Source: Tolypeutes matacus
Lineage: Eukaryota > Chordata > Mammalia > Cingulata > Chlamyphoridae
Direction of reading: 5' to 3'
Assembly: GCA_026826555.1 (NCBI GenBank)
Contig: JAKSZT010053923.1
Span: forward strand, 1,814,614 to 1,878,613
Length of the DNA stretch: 64,000 bases
How positions within the stretch are numbered: position 1 is the first letter of the stretch; every line of letters starts with the position of its first letter. Position numbers and translations under genes: made by a program. The notes beneath the pieces are model-generated. The model made no database searches, was not told where the DNA came from, and was given only the letters and a program-made list of their open reading frames with translations. Positions 34,535 to 47,054 of this stretch are shown piece by piece.

Positions 34535-35220
34535 GTTTTCCAAAGCAGCTGCACCATTTTACATTCCCACCAACAATGAATTCTGATTTTTCCACATCCT
34601 TGTCTGCCTTTGTTTTCTGTTTTTTAATAATAGCCATTCTAGCTGGTGTAAGGTGGTATCTCATTGTGGTTTTGATTTGCATTTCCTTAATGGCTTTTCA
34701 TGTGCTCCTTGGCCATTTGTATATCTTGGAGAAATGTCTGTTCAAGCCCTTTGTCCATTTTTAAATTGGGCTGTTTGTCTTTTTGTTGTTGAGTTGTAGC
34801 AGTTTATTTTAATATGTTCTGGATATTAAACCTTCATCAGATACATGGTTTCCAAATATTTCCTCCCATTCTGTTAGTTGTATTTTCACTTTCTTGATAA
34901 CGTCCTTTGATGCACAAAAGTTTTAAATTTTGATAAAGGTCATTTTATCTAATTTTTTATTGTTGCTCATGCTTATGGTGTAAAGTCTAAGAATCCATTG
35001 CCTAATACAAGGTCCTAAAGATATTTCCCTAAGATTTTACTTCTAAGAGTTTTACCTCATATATATTTAGGTCACTAATCCACTTTGAGTTAATTTTTGT
35101 ATATGGCATGATGTAGCAGTCCACTTTTACTCTTTTGCATATGGATATACAGTTTTCCCAGCACCATTTGTTGAAAAGACTATTTTTCCCAATTGAGTGG
35201 ACTTGGCCCCCTTGTCAAAA
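34535..35220 (-). mobile_element. L1 fragment, reverse orientation
   Basis: Reverse L1M-type sequence: 'caaagcagctgcaccattttacattcccaccaacaatg', 'ggtggtatctcattgtggttttgatttgcatttcc', 'tcctcccattctgttagttgtattttcac'. It adjoins the plus-strand L1 end at 33890-34530, giving a tail-to-tail pair. The open frame at 34576-34764 is only L1 sequence. Confidence 0.7.
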
Positions 35221-35225
35221 ATCAT

Positions 35226-35303
35226 GGGGAAGGCGTGTTGTTCAGTGGTTGAGTGCCTGCTTTGCATGTACAAGGCCCTGGGCTCAATCACCTGTACCTC
35301 CTA
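35226..35303 (+). mobile_element. Old tRNA-derived SINE
   Basis: 'gttgttcagtggttgagtgcctgctttgcatg' with a decayed B box 'gggctcaatcacc'. More diverged than the other copies. Confidence 0.6.
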
Positions 35304-37160
35304 AAATCAGCTGGCCACTGATGTGAAGCACAGGTTTTGAACTCTGGGCCTTAGGCCAGTTTCTTACAAATTGATCCATGCGACCAGCTCTGTGCAGGAA
35401 ACTGGTGACATAAGAAAGATGAGAGTTCATGCCTTCATGGTGGGGGAGGAGAGGGTGTCAAGCCTGATGGGGAAGGGGTTGCCAGAGACTGAAGGAGACT
35501 GTGGTCTGCCCCCAATTCAGAGAGTCTCTTGGGTGCTTCCCCAGACTCTTCAGCTTCCCTGGTGTGAGGCCTCTGCTGGACATCCTGGGATCCAAGGGAG
35601 TTTCCTGGGCCTGGGGGAGGGGACAGTCGGGAGGAAAGGGACTGAATAAAAACAGGCTACTCTGTCTCAAGGCCTTTTCCTTGGAAAGCAAGGTGGTAGT
35701 GGGGTCAGCCCATCCAGGAAACCCTGTTTAGGCTCCAAGGTCAACACCGACTTGCTGCCTCAGCCAGAGAGAAAAGTCATGTGGTCACCCAAGGTAATTT
35801 TGGAGAGCGTCCTTCCCTGCCTCCGCTCCAGGCTTCCCAGTGCAAGCCCCCCTTGGGCCCTCTAAGGCAGACCCTCCTCCTCCCCCCAGACCCTTTTAGG
35901 CCAGGGATGTGGCTGGAGATACTTTTCCAGAGCATTTTTCCACCTCTGCCCTCACCACAAAGCCACACCACCTTCAAATAGTCCTCATCGCCTCCTTTCC
36001 CTGCCAAGCTGTGAGCCCCAGGAGGGCTTTCAATTAAGACCTGAAATCCAACATGTTATTATGACCATTTGCAAGTGTACAGAAAAGGTGAATTTTAGAA
36101 TGACTATCCCATTTCTGGATTCTTTCGTTCAGATTTTCTATACTTGCTTTATCACAAATCTGCTCATCCATCTATCCCTCTGTCCACCCATCAATTCATC
36201 TTAGTTTCAAAATGCATTTCAAACTAAGTTGTAGTCATCTGCCACTTCCCTAAACCATTTCAGCATGCAGAGCATTAACTAGAGTCCAATATTCTCCTTG
36301 CTTTCTTTTCTTTTGAGTAAAATGACATACAGTGAGACACACAAATCTCCGGTGCATTTCTTTGAGTTTTTGACCAATAAATCACTAATCATCCCAGAAA
36401 ATTCTCTCCTGGCTCTTGCCAGGCAGTCCCTCTCTCTGTTCCCAGGCAACAATGTTTCTCTCTCTTTTTTTCCTGCCATGGAATAATTTTGCCTGTTTTA
36501 GAGCTTCATATAAATGGGTTTAAACAGTCCTAACTCTTTTATGGAAAGTTTTTGCTGGCCAACATAAGTTTTTTCAGATTCCCTCTATTTCAGAGTGCCT
36601 GACTGCTGCTCCTCTGTTGGAACTCCAGTGCCTGGTATATACTAGGGACTCAAGAAATGTTTGTGGTTGGAAAAATGATTGCATGAATGAAATTGCCCCT
36701 TGTTCATTGGAAACTTGCACCCTCACCTCCAGCTCCCACTCCTCACCCTTCCCTTGAGGGCAGAGACCCCTTCTCTCCCGATTTTCTCTTGCTAACCTCC
36801 TCCTTTGTCTCTTTGAAGCTCCAACTCTCCTCCATCTATTTCACCTCCAGGAGACCTGTCCTCCTGGTAAAGCCACCAATCTTTCTACTTGTCTCAGTGT
36901 GGGGGCTCCTGCTCCTTTACTTGGGACTATACTTCCAATCAGCAGAGACCCTCTAAATCCCTGCTTCCTACCCCCCCGACCCCATCAGTCTTGTCATCCC
37001 ATGAAAACACGTGCTATAAAGCAGAACATCACCTGCTTTCTTCCTGCCCCTATTATCTGGTTCAGGGTCCAGCTTTACATCCTCCCTTCATGTTCTTATC
37101 TAAAATGAGCCCCTCTACTGCCCTCTAGAACTGCTGAAGTGTCTTCTTCCTTGAGCAACC
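35304..37160. other. Intergenic, no gene recognised
   Basis: Unique-looking sequence to about 36030, then AT-richer, possibly old LINE-derived sequence to about 36560, then C/T-rich sequence. No exon, tRNA or structured RNA is supported. Confidence 0.4.
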
Positions 37161-37164
37161 AGGA

Positions 37165-37772
37165 TCCCTTACATTGTGGGGGGGAATGGGGGAGTATAAA
37201 ATGGCACGACAAGTTGGAAGTCTGTTTGGCAGCTTCTTATAAAGTTAAAGATATGCCTTTCCACATGACCCTGCCATCCCTCACCTAAGTATTTATAAGA
37301 GAGAAGTGAGAACTTAAATCCATCCAAAGATTTGTACAGGATGTTCCTAGCTTTATTCATAATAACCCACACTGGAATCAACCCAAATATCCATCAACAA
37401 GTGAATGGATAAACAACTTGTGGTCCAGCCATGCAATGAAATACAACCCAGCGATAACAAGGAACAATCTGTTGATGCACAAAACCTAGATGAATCTCAA
37501 GGACATTATGCTGAGAGAAAGAAGCCAGACACAAAAGACTGCATCCTGTGTGATTCTATTTATAGGAAATTCCAGAAAAGACAAGTCTAATTGATAGTGA
37601 TAGAAAACAGATCAGTAGTGGCCTAGGACGGGCAGGAGGGAATTTTCTGGGGTGATGGAAATGTTCTATCTTGAATGTAGTCAAAACTCATTGACTTGTA
37701 CACTTGAAATGGGTGCATTTTATTGTATGTGAATTATACCTCAGTAAAGATGATTTAAAAAAAAAAAAAACA
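37165..37772 (+). mobile_element. L1 3'-end fragment with poly(A)
   Basis: L1M-type 3' UTR: 'ataataacccacactggaatcaacccaaatatccatcaacaagtgaatggataaac', 'gacattatgctgagagaaagaagccagacacaaaagac', 'gacttgtacacttgaaatgggtgcattttattgtatgtgaattatacctcagtaaa', then poly(A). Confidence 0.75.
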
Positions 37773-37911
37773 TTTAAAAAGAATCAGCATTACACCTGGG
37801 ACAGCAAGTACAAATGGGTTGTGAGAGGAAAACAGACATCTACGGTCACACTAATTAAGATGAGTCATGTGTGTGTATCGTCAGGCATGAGGGGATTACA
37901 ATTATATCTCA

Positions 37912-38402
37912 TAAGATGGCTAGGGTGGTTTGGGGATATGTACCCCAGAAAAACATGTTCTTAAACTTAATCCATTTCTGTGGGTGCAAACCCATTTTAC
38001 AATAGGACCTTTGGATGAGGTTACTTCAGTTAAAATGTGGCCCTACCCAATCAGGATGAGTCTTAATTCTATTACCAGAGTCCTTTATAAGCAAAATGAA
38101 ATCCAGACACAGACAGAAAGCCACAGAGGGAGGAGCCAGAAGCTGAGCATCGACGGAACCAGAATAGAAAGGGAGAGGCCAGGAGTCGCCACCATGTGCC
38201 TTGCCATGTGACAAGCTAAGGACCAAGGATCGCTGGCACCCAGCCCCAGAACGCCACATGCTTCAGGAAGAAAGCATCGCCTTGATGATGTCCTGATGTG
38301 GACTTTCTTTTAGCCTCAAAAACCATGAGCTAATAAATTTCCATTGTTTAAGCCAACCCATTACATAGTATTTGCTTGTGCAGCCCAGGAAATTAAAACA
38401 GT
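37912..38402 (+). mobile_element. MaLR-like solo LTR (copy Z)
   Basis: About 490 bases with the family landmarks 'ccccagaaaaacatgttctta', 'aatcaggatgagtctta', 'gagctaataaatttccattgtttaagccaaccc' and a terminal 'aattaaaaca'. It is the same family as the three LTRs that frame the CLEC4G copies. It interrupts an older MLT1-like element (about 38403-38720). No internal retroviral sequence. Confidence 0.7.
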
Positions 38403-38899
38403 TATTTAATTTAAGTTTAAACAACTTATAGATGTTTCCAGTTATTTTACAGTTCTGTAGGTCAGAAGGCAGAAAAAGAAAGTCAGGGAAAGGAGATGTG
38501 ACTGTAGAAGAGAAGTCAGAGATGCAATGTGTTGGGAAGGACCTGACCCACCATTGCTGGCTTTGAAGATGGGGAAAGGGGCCATGAGCTGAGGAATGTG
38601 AGCTGCTTCTAGAACTTAGAAACGGCAACGAAAGGGATCCTTCTCTAGAACTTCCAGAAGGGAACGTAGCCCTGCTGACACTTTGATTTTTGCCCATTGA
38701 GACCCAGGTCAGACTTTTGACTTATGGAACTATATAAAAAAACTCAAAAGGTCGGACCCTCCATCTCATTGTCAGTGTGTTGAATGGAGGCTGTCTGTGA
38801 GTCTTCCAGACCTGAGTTTCCCCAGGTCATTAGGCACTTAAGCCACCAGTCAGGGACTCTGAGTTCTTTTTTAAGTCTGCCTGTCAGCTGGTTACTCCT

Positions 38900-39410
38900 T
38901 GGGGTAAGCTAAATAATAAGTACCTCCTTCTCCACCCTGTCAAGATAGCCAGATCCTAAGCCCTGGAACTTGTGAAGGTTACTTTATACAACAAAAGAGA
39001 CATTGCAGATAGGATCAAATTAAGGATCTTTAGATGGGGAGATGGCCCTGGACTATCCAGGTGACTCCAAATATAATCACAAGCATCTTTATACTAAGAA
39101 GGTCAAGGAATATTTGAAATCAAAGATGAAGGCAATGTGAAGCAAGATGCTATACTGTTGGCTTTGAAGAGGAAGGGGCCCTGGGTGAAGGAATTCAAGG
39201 AATGCAGCTCTTGAAGCTGGAAAAGGCAGGAAAATGGATTCTTCCTTAGGATCTCCAAAGGGAGTTAGCATGGTCTGTCCAGGACCTTGGTTTTGACCCA
39301 GTGAAATGGATTTTGGACTTCTGACCTACAGAACTGTAAGAGAAGAAATGTGTGTTTCCATTTGTGGTGATGTGTTACAGCAGCCAGAGGAAACCAATAC
39401 ACTCCTCCAG
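38900..39410 (+). mobile_element. MLT1-type MaLR LTR
   Basis: MLT1 pattern: 'actttatacaacaaaagagacattgcagataggatcaaattaagg', 'gaccttggttttgacccagtgaaatggattttggacttctgacc', 'agaactgtaagag'. Old and diverged; a related partial copy surrounds 38403-38720. Confidence 0.5.
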
Positions 39411-39928
39411 GGTGACAATCTGGAAATACACAAGGCTGGTTGTCATCAGGAGCTGGCAAGGCATCTGTCCAGAAGTCAGATGGCTCCATGTCTTGCTAAG
39501 GTCTTCAGTTGTAGAGGGTCCATGGAAATGTTGGGTGGCTGCCTAGTTACAGCGCAGAAAGGCTTCTGCCTGGTGAGGGAATTTGGATGACGTTCCGTCC
39601 TCTTCCTGCTCAACGGATGCTCCTAGCAGCATTTAGTTATGGATTCACTCTTTTTAGTGGGACCAATTTCTGCAGGAAATTCTTGGAGAGCCCCCAGGAT
39701 CCCAAGATAGGAGTAGGAAATTTTGGGAGTGCAGGGTGAATTCAGATCAAAAGTCCCCAAGTCGTTAAAGACAGGCTCTATGCAAATCACACCAACCCCC
39801 ATGAGTTCAGCCATATGCCAAATCTTCCAAACCTCTCAGTCTTTGCTCCTGCTGGGTCCTCTGCCTGGAAAGCCCTTCTTTCTCATCTCTACCTGCAGAA
39901 ATCCCAATGTTTCTTAAAGCCCATTGTG

Positions 39929-40391
39929 GTGGTTTGTAGCAATTTACCCCAGAAAAACATGTTCTTAAATTTAATGCATTCCTGTGGGTGTGAACCCATT
40001 GTAAGTAGGACCTTTTGATGAGGTTATGTCAGTTAAGTCTCAATCAGGATGGGTCTTAATCCTATTACTAGAGTCTATTACAAGAAGAAAGAAATTCAGA
40101 TATATAGAGAGAAAGCCACCAAGGGAGCAGCCAGAAGTGAACATCAACGAAACATGGAAGAGAAGGGAGAGGCCAGGAAAAGCTGCCATGTGCATTGCCA
40201 TGTGACAGAGGAGTCCAGGACCAAGGATTGCTGGCAGCCAGCCCCAGAATCCAACCTTTGGGAAGAAAGTATCACCTTGATGATGCCTTGATTTGGACTT
40301 TTCCTAGACTCAAAACCATGAGTGAATAAATTCCCATTGTTTAAGCCAACCCATTGCATTGGTATTTGTCTCAGCAGACAGGAAAACTAAA
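39929..40391 (+). mobile_element. MaLR-like solo LTR A (left edge of CLEC4G duplication)
   Basis: Starts TGTGGTGGTTTGTAG, has 'ccccagaaaaacatgttctta', a GAGGTTATGTCA block and 'gagtgaataaattcccattgtttaag', and ends ACTAAAACA. Flanking sequence is cccat before and tccat after, close to a 5-bp duplication. Immediately downstream (40392) begins sequence homologous to that after LTR B (47725). Confidence 0.75.
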
Positions 40392-40984
40392 ACATCCATC
40401 CTCTCTGGGATGTGTTTCCTGATTATCCCATCCAACGGTCCCAGGACTTAGGTGCTCAAAGCAGAGGGGATCTGCTCACAGATCACAGGTTGCCTCCCTG
40501 GGGCCACCCCTCCCCAACCTGCCTCAAGGCCTTGTCCCAGGCTTCCTGGAACCTGCACAATGGGGCTCCCATCTCCTGAAGGAAGGGGGTCAGTGCTGCT
40601 GCATCTTAGCATTGTCCTTCTCCCAGGACAAAGGAGCCTCCTCCAAAGGCACCAGGTATCAGTCCACCCTGCTTTCCTCCATTAAGTCACAGGTCACACT
40701 GTCTTTGTGCCCAGCTAGACCAGAATGGGGAGGTCCCAGGGTTAAAGCCTGGGCCTGACCCATCCCTGTGTCCCCATCATCTGACGATCCAAGCTGGGTG
40801 CCAGGTGTTGAAGAGATAACAGAGCTCCCCCACCTATAAGCCCTCCTGACCCAGTACAGGATAGTCACTGACTTTGGGGGCATCATAGGGCCATGAGGTT
40901 ATGTAGCGAGATCAGGGGTCATTACAGGGATCATACCAAGGTTACTGGAATAAAGCTTAAAATAACTGGCCTTGGGGAGTTCTG

Positions 40985-42560
40985 GCAAGATGGCTATGGA
41001 GTAGACAGGCAGGGTGAACCTCTCTTACAAAAACAACGAGGAAAGGCAGAAGCTGTCCAAAGCAGCTGCTTTGGGGATCTGCAGACCAGAGCAATGCCAT
41101 GTATTGCCCAGGAGGGAGCAGGACAAAGAGACAAAGAGGCCAAAACAAAAACTGTGAGTTAATTGCACCCACACAGCAGGAAACAGTGTCCACCCCCACC
41201 CCCTGGCAAATAGCCTAGGTGAAACCCATGCTAACTGATGTCAACTAAAGGGGAGCAGACATTTTCTCCCTGGGAAGAGGGAGGGTGTGGAGGAGAGCTG
41301 AGTGTGGGCTTTGCTCATGCAGTTTAATCAGCAGGGCCCAGCTTTGAATTGTGGCTCTAAGAGGCCCAGAAACACCCTCTAGTAGAGGTTGGAAGAGACA
41401 TCTCTGTGGAAAGGTTTGCCAAAGATAGCCATCTGCTGGCAGGCTGGGAAAGTGAAGGGGAAAAAAAGGACATTTTGGCATCTTTCCTTTCCCTATCCCC
41501 AGGCCCCCTTGGAGCTGGTCTGCATACATTTAGTGGGTCCCTGGCCCAGTTTTCATAACTTAAAAACAGGCAATTTTAAAGATCTAGAATAAGGTGAATG
41601 AAAAATCAAAGAGGCCCACATTATGCATGATTGTTTTGTAAGCTCACAACTTCGCTAATAAAAAATAAATTTTTTTTAAATTAAAGAAGCACCATAACAC
41701 AAAACCAGTAAAATATAATCCTAGTCAAGAGAGAGCAATTGGCCATCAGAAAAAACTCACCAACCTAATCAGATATCTAGACATCAGCAAAAATTACAAG
41801 CCATACTAAGAAATGGGAAGATATGGCCCAGCTAAAGGAAAAAAATTAAAATCCTGATGAGACATAGGATTTAAAAAGACTAATTTATGATGGTCAAACA
41901 AATCTCCTGGATCAGTTTAAAGAGTTGAAGGAAAGTATGGCTAAAGAAATAAAGGATATTAAGAAGACACTGGGTGAGCACAAAGAAGAATTTGAAAGCT
42001 TGCAAAGAAAAGTAACAGATCTTATGACACAATGAATGAAATTACAAATACATTTGAGGCTTACAACAGCAGATTAGAAATGGCAGAGGAACAAATCGCA
42101 AATTGGAAGACAGCATCTGAACTTGGAAAGACAGAAGAACAAAGAAAAGAATGGAAAAAAATTGAACAAGGTCTCAGGGAATTGAGTGACAGCGCAAAGC
42201 ACACAAAAATGCTTGTTATGGGTGTCCCAGAAGTAGAAGAGAATGGAAAAGGGGCAGAAAGAATATCTGAGGAAATAATGGCCCCAAATTTCCCAACTCT
42301 TATGAGAGACTTAAATATTCATATCCAATGAGGGCAGCATACTCCAAACAGAATAAATCCCAATAGACTTACTCTGAGACAATATTCAGAAGGTCAAAGG
42401 CCAGAGATAGAATTCTGAAAGTAGCAAGAGAAAAGTGATCCATCACACACGAGGAATAACCAATAAGATTTCTCCTCAGAAGTGACGGAGGAAAAAAGGC
42501 AGTAGGATAATATATTTAAGATATGGAAAGAAAAAAAAAATTGTTCGCCAAATATATTTT
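40985..42560 (+). mobile_element. L1 5'-UTR/ORF1 fragment beside CLEC4G copy 1
   Basis: Starts with an L1 5'-end motif, 'agttctggcaagatggc'. ORF1-like coding remnants at about 41900-42480 (TFEAYNSRLEMAEEQIA; EQGLRELSD; VMGVPEVEENGKGAE) match the better preserved ORF1 at 60771-61717. A short L1 3'-tail piece lies at about 41600-41700. It is absent from the equivalent place in duplication copy 2, so it arrived after the duplication or replaced that sequence in copy 1. Confidence 0.7.
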
Positions 42561-42563
42561 ATC
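42558..42563 (-). terminator. Weak candidate poly(A) signal, CLEC4G copy 1
   Basis: GATAAA on the minus strand (plus TTTATC), 113 bases beyond the stop. It is the only signal-like hexamer I see between the stop and the L1 block. The canonical AATAAA present downstream of copy 2 has no counterpart here. Confidence 0.3.
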
Positions 42564-42675
42564 AGGTGGTGGTGGTGGGTGAGACCGGGAAGGGTTGTGG
42601 GCGGAGCCAAGGCTGTGCGCAGCTCCCACGATTCCACAAGGTGGCTGCAGGGTGGCTTCAGGGCCCCGGGCCTGG

Positions 42676-45446
42676 TCAGCAGCGGCTCCGCTTTTCGCAG
42701 ATCCAATTGTTCTTCTCGCCTACGCACGGTGCGTCGTTCCACAGCCCTGTACGCAGCATCATGACGCAGTCTTCGCGTCCATGGTGGTCATTGGGCTCCC
42801 CCTGGTTCCAGTGGCTGCAGCGATTGGGTGCAGTGTCGCTGGGAGTCTACCCTGAGGAAGGGCCTGGGAGCCAGCCTTCCTACCTAGGGTATTGCCGGTT
42901 TATTTCTTGGGTCTAACCTTGGCACTCTCGGGGGGGGGGGGGGGCCTCACTTGAGCATGCCCTTGGGATATAACTTTCTAACCCTCAGAATTAAATTCAG
43001 TCAGTTCCTGGGGTCTAGACTGCGAACCCCTGGATCTAGTCCCTGAAATCTGGCCAAAGTACTCCATCTTTTCTCCTTTTCTCACCTGTCCTTTTCCCTC
43101 TCACCTGAAACTGATCTGGACGCCGTCCACCCACTGGTAACTCTGGATTTTGCTCCCAAGGCGCACAGTCCGGAGGCCCAGCCAGTAACCGCGGCTTCGC
43201 GTGTTCCGGCTCAGGAAGGTCTGGGCAAGAGGGGAGATCTGAGCCGGCCGAGTCAGCTCTGCCCCACGCCATCGCCAGGGCTGCGCCCTCTCAGGCCACC
43301 AACACCTCCCGCCTGGGCCTCTCCGGGCTGTGCACCTGCTCCTCCAGGCCCCCAACTATCACCAAGTGCGCGCCGACGCCAGCGCAGCTGCTCTGCGCCT
43401 CGTCCCACGGGACCCGCAGCGTCGAGAAGAGGTAGCAGGAGCCTTCGAAAGGCAGCCACAACGTGGGGCACGACTCGCAGGAACCTGCGGGGTTCGGGGT
43501 GTCAAAGACCGCGGGGCTGCGCGGGAACCCGGCCCAAGGGGCGGAGTCATAGAAACCCGACCAAGGTTAAAGGGCAGGGCGGGGCGGATCTGGGATCACC
43601 GAGTACCACCTGCAGGGTCCACTGTAACCACCCACCAACCCCCCCGCCCCGGCTCTGCTCACTGTTTCCAAACTGGGCGACCTCCAGCGCCCGGAACAGC
43701 TCAGAGCGGATGTTCTCGCGGTCCTCGCCTGCCTTGGCCAACTCCTGGGTCACTGCGGAGTCAGAATGGAGATTAAAGCCGGGAGGAAGGTCAGGAATGG
43801 GGAAAGATCAGAATCCATGTTAGAGGTCAATGTCACGGTCGGTCAAGAATGACATCATGGTGAAGGACAGTTCTAGCTGGGTAGGGTCCAGTTGTTTGGG
43901 GTTAGGAGTCGCGTGATCAAGGTCAGGGTCAGAATGGAGGGCATAATGGGGCTCAAAGGTCCGGATCACAAGATAGGATCGGGTCATGGAGGGGTTCGGA
44001 ATGCCACGGCGGCGGTCAGAGCTCAGAGGTCGTGGTCACGTCCTGCGCCTCACCTCGCTCGCGCAATTCATTCAAGGCGCTCTCCTGCTCTAGCAGCTTC
44101 TTCTGCGCCTCCACAAGTTCTGCGCGCGTGGTCTTCAGCTGCGCCTGTGTCTCCAAGCCTGGGGAGGTGGTGGGGTGGGGGTAGTAAAGAGTGGATGGAG
44201 GCGGGGGGTCTGCAACCAGCCTCAACCCTACCTGAGACAAGCCCCGCACAGTCCCCCAAGCCCACCCCTTCTCTCCTCCTCCAGGCCTGGCCACAAGCCC
44301 CACCCCTCTCAGACGCCAAGCCTCGAACCCCGCCCCCTCACAGCAGTTCCTGCAGCCTCCGATCTCCTTCTTCAAGGCACCCAGCACCGCGCTCTGACTC
44401 GAAGCTGGAACGACACCCCATACACATAAACACCCCCCCACACACACGCTGGGGTCACCCTCAGGTATTTTTAGGACACACTTCCCCACCCTGCAGCCAG
44501 CCCCTGGGACTGTGGGGTTCCCTACCCACCCACTGCCCTGTCTCTGGAGTCCCAAGCACATTCCTGGGGCCCCAGTCCCCACAGTTTCACACGTACCATT
44601 TGTCCGCAGCAAGTCTTGGCTGCCAAGCAGCGCCTCGCGCTCCGTGGAGGCTGCAGAGAGAGGCTCCTGCAGGGTCGACTTGGGGACTTGCGAAACCCCT
44701 CGCCGATGGGATGCGCAGAGGAAGCAGGCAGGCTTACAGAGTACAAACAGGTGTTTACCCGGGGACATGCACACACATGCACACACACAAACACACGAGG
44801 GAGCACACAGCACAATGTTATACACAAATTGGCTCACAGGTACTCCCAACTCAGACCCAGGAAATGGTCCTGGACCCAGCTGGTGGGTCATGTGACCCTG
44901 AGGTCTGTGTCACCAGGGGAGGGGGGCTGACACAGCCTGCCCCCATCACACTGTCACTTACCCTTTGAAAACAGGATGCTGAGAACAAGCGCCCACAGGA
45001 TAATGCCGACCACTAGGGCTAGTGCCACGAGGAGGGGCCTCCAACCCCAGTGCTCCCAGCGTCCCCAGTGCCCTGGGAGAACACGGATGGACTCTTGGGG
45101 CCTCTGCACCAGGGGCTTCCTGGAGCCCTGGTATCCCAGGACCCAGACCTGGATGCTTGGGTCCCTCCAGGAAACAGGTTCAGAGAGATTAAGTTGCTTG
45201 CTCAAGGTCACATAGGCCCCAAGTGGCAGAGCTGGAATTTGAGCCCAGGTCCAACTAGATCTAGAGCTTGTGGTCTCTCTCCTGTAACCTCTACCCAGAC
45301 TCTCTGCCTCCCCCTCCCCCATCAAACCTCAGGCCAGTGGGCTAGGGAGGGGCCCAAGGGGGGACCAATGAGTCAGCCCCATCACTCTTACCACTGGAGA
45401 TCTCGTCTGGCACATTGTTCCACTTGCTGTATCCCGAGGCGTCCAT
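42676..45446 (-). CDS. CLEC4G: CLEC4G (LSECtin), copy 1, intact
   Basis: Type II C-type lectin of liver and lymph-node sinusoidal endothelium; Ca-dependent receptor for mannose/GlcNAc/fucose glycans. Nine exons: 45446-45392, 45072-44962, 44650-44597, 44404-44342, 44158-44054, 43752-43663, 43484-43336, 43220-43105, 42814-42676. All introns are GT/AG and phases agree. The total of 882 nt gives 293 aa, the length of human CLEC4G. The cytoplasmic end carries GYSKW; exon 2 encodes the membrane helix (PLLVALALVVGIILWALVLSILF); exons 3-6 form a helical stalk. An NSS glycosylation site precedes the lectin domain, as in human. Lectin motifs: CESCPTLW, GGLEEQ, GYWLGL, QWVDG, the calcium/sugar triad EPN with ED, and WND. 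No stops or frameshifts. The last intron has a weak pyrimidine tract before its acceptor. Confidence 0.95.
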
Positions 45447-45476
45447 GGCTGTGTGGGAGCCCAGCCCTGGGCAGAG

Positions 45477-45484
45477 ATATAAAT
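45477..45484 (-). promoter_or_regulatory. TATA-like element upstream of CLEC4G copy 1
   Basis: Minus-strand ATTTATAT, 31-38 bases upstream of the ATG, is conserved exactly at the same place before copy 2. Its closeness to the ATG would leave almost no 5' UTR, so it may instead lie within the 5' UTR. Confidence 0.25.
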
Positions 45485-46410
45485 GTTGCTTCCCCTCCCC
45501 CACCCAGCCTCCCTTCCTTCCTTCCCTTTTTCTCCTTCTCAATTCTTGGTACCAGAGACTCCGTGACCCATCACAGGGCTGACTCCTTTCTTGGTTGGAC
45601 AGGGAGTGGGGGCCGTTTCTGTGGTATTTGTTATGTGCTGGGACTGTGCTAAGGGCTTATCCTGCAAAACCTCATGTTATTATTACAACATTTCTGGGAG
45701 GGAGGTCCTGTCTTTGTTCCCATTTTCATGGAGGAGAAAATCGAGGCTTCTAGAAGCTACACACATACCTGAGTCCTCCTTCTTCATTTCTGAACTCTTG
45801 GGGTAGAGCCCAGCAGCCTAGTTGACCAGCCCCCCAACAAATGTCAAGCAAGAGGCACTGAATTAAGATCAGGGTCAGACCCAGCCTCTGGCAGGCACCA
45901 GCAGTGGTGATGAGAGGGAAGTCGAACTGATGAGGATGGTGGCTGTGCCCCAGGGAGCTTTCTCAGGAAAGGGCAGGGGCCAGAACTTGGCTGGGTTTGG
46001 CATGTCCCTCAGAAGGACCCAGCCCCAGACCTATAAGAGACAGGGACCAAGCTCCAAAGCAAAGCCCTCAGCATCAGCCGAGGGTATGTAGCTGCTGCCT
46101 TCAGGCCAAGGAAGCTGAAATTGCCTCCACTCCCCCGACCCCGAAGGATCCCGGTCCTGTGATTGGTCACTGGGTCCCTAGCACCCGGGATTGAGACCGA
46201 GGCAATGGGAAAGAAGGAAGGGGGGCTGGAGTCTAAATTTATACCTATGCCTAGGGTACCTGCACCTCCATGGGCACCACTTGTGGAACCCAGGGGTCCG
46301 GGAAGATTCTAAAGGAGGGGGCCCTGGAAGCCATCTGTCGGGTTGCTGGCTGGGAGTGCTGGGGGTGGACGAAGTCCATCTTGTCACTGGAGTCAGTGGT
46401 TGCTGCTGTC

Positions 46411-46965
46411 TTTTTTTTTTTTTTTTTAAGATTTATTTATTTTATTTTACTTTTATCCATTTTTACCCCCTACCGCCATTTTTGCTGTTTTTGTGTCCAT
46501 TCACCAGGCAATTCTCTGTGTCTGATTCCTGCCCTCTCTTCTCACCTTTCTCCTCCTGTCTTCACCAGGATTCAATCCTGGGAACCTCCGATGTGGGAGA
46601 CAGGTGTCCTACCACATGTGCCACCTTAGTTCCTGGTTTTTTCGGCACGTCTCATCTTGTCTCTCCCCTGTGTCTCTCCCCTGTTATGTCATCATCTTGC
46701 TCTGCTGCTCGGTGGAGCCTGGTGGTACACCTATGCACGGGGCCTGGGGGGCTTACCCACTCGCGGGGTCTGGCAGCACCGGGGACCGCTGGGCCTTGTG
46801 GCTCACTGGCTCACGGAGCCTGACGCTGTACCTGCATACGTGACCTGGTGGCCCAGGTGACTTTTATATTTCACTGTATTTTTACTGGGAATACCCTGGG
46901 ATCGAACCCAGGTCCCTCCATATGGGAGACGGATGCTCAACCATTTGAGCCACATCTGCCCCCAA
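46411..46965 (-). mobile_element. Dimeric tRNA-type SINE (private to duplication copy 1)
   Basis: Reverse-oriented element flanked by tgctgtctt at 46404-46412 and 46966-46974. In reverse it has one tRNA-like head (GGGGCAGATGTGGCTCAAATGG, GGTTCGATCCCAGGG), a linker of 'cacgtatgcagg...' type, then a second head (ACTAAGGTGGCACATGTGG, GGATTGAATCCTGG) and an A tail. The same two-head layout occurs at 52036-52474 and 57826-58206. Confidence 0.75.
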
Positions 46966-47054
46966 TGCTGTCTTCAGGGCACTCATTCTGGGCATCCTAG
47001 TGTTGAGAGGTGTGATGGTTTGGAGCTGTCTGTACCACAGAAAAACATGTTCTT

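Larger units (their letters stand above)
40392..47011. repeat. Segmental duplication unit, copy 1 (CLEC4G copy 1)
   Basis: Homologous to 47725-52888. Both units begin with 'catcctctctgggatgt' just after an LTR and end just before the next LTR (46,980-47,011 against 52,860-52,888). Copy 1 carries an extra L1 block at about 40985-42560 and a private SINE at 46411-46965. Copy 2 has a private SINE at 52036-52474. Confidence 0.85.

Noticed and set aside
43892..44968. 358-aa plus-strand open frame
   Set aside because: It is antisense to exons 2-5 of CLEC4G copy 1 and spans its introns. The GC-rich composition leaves the opposite strand open, and no domain is seen.
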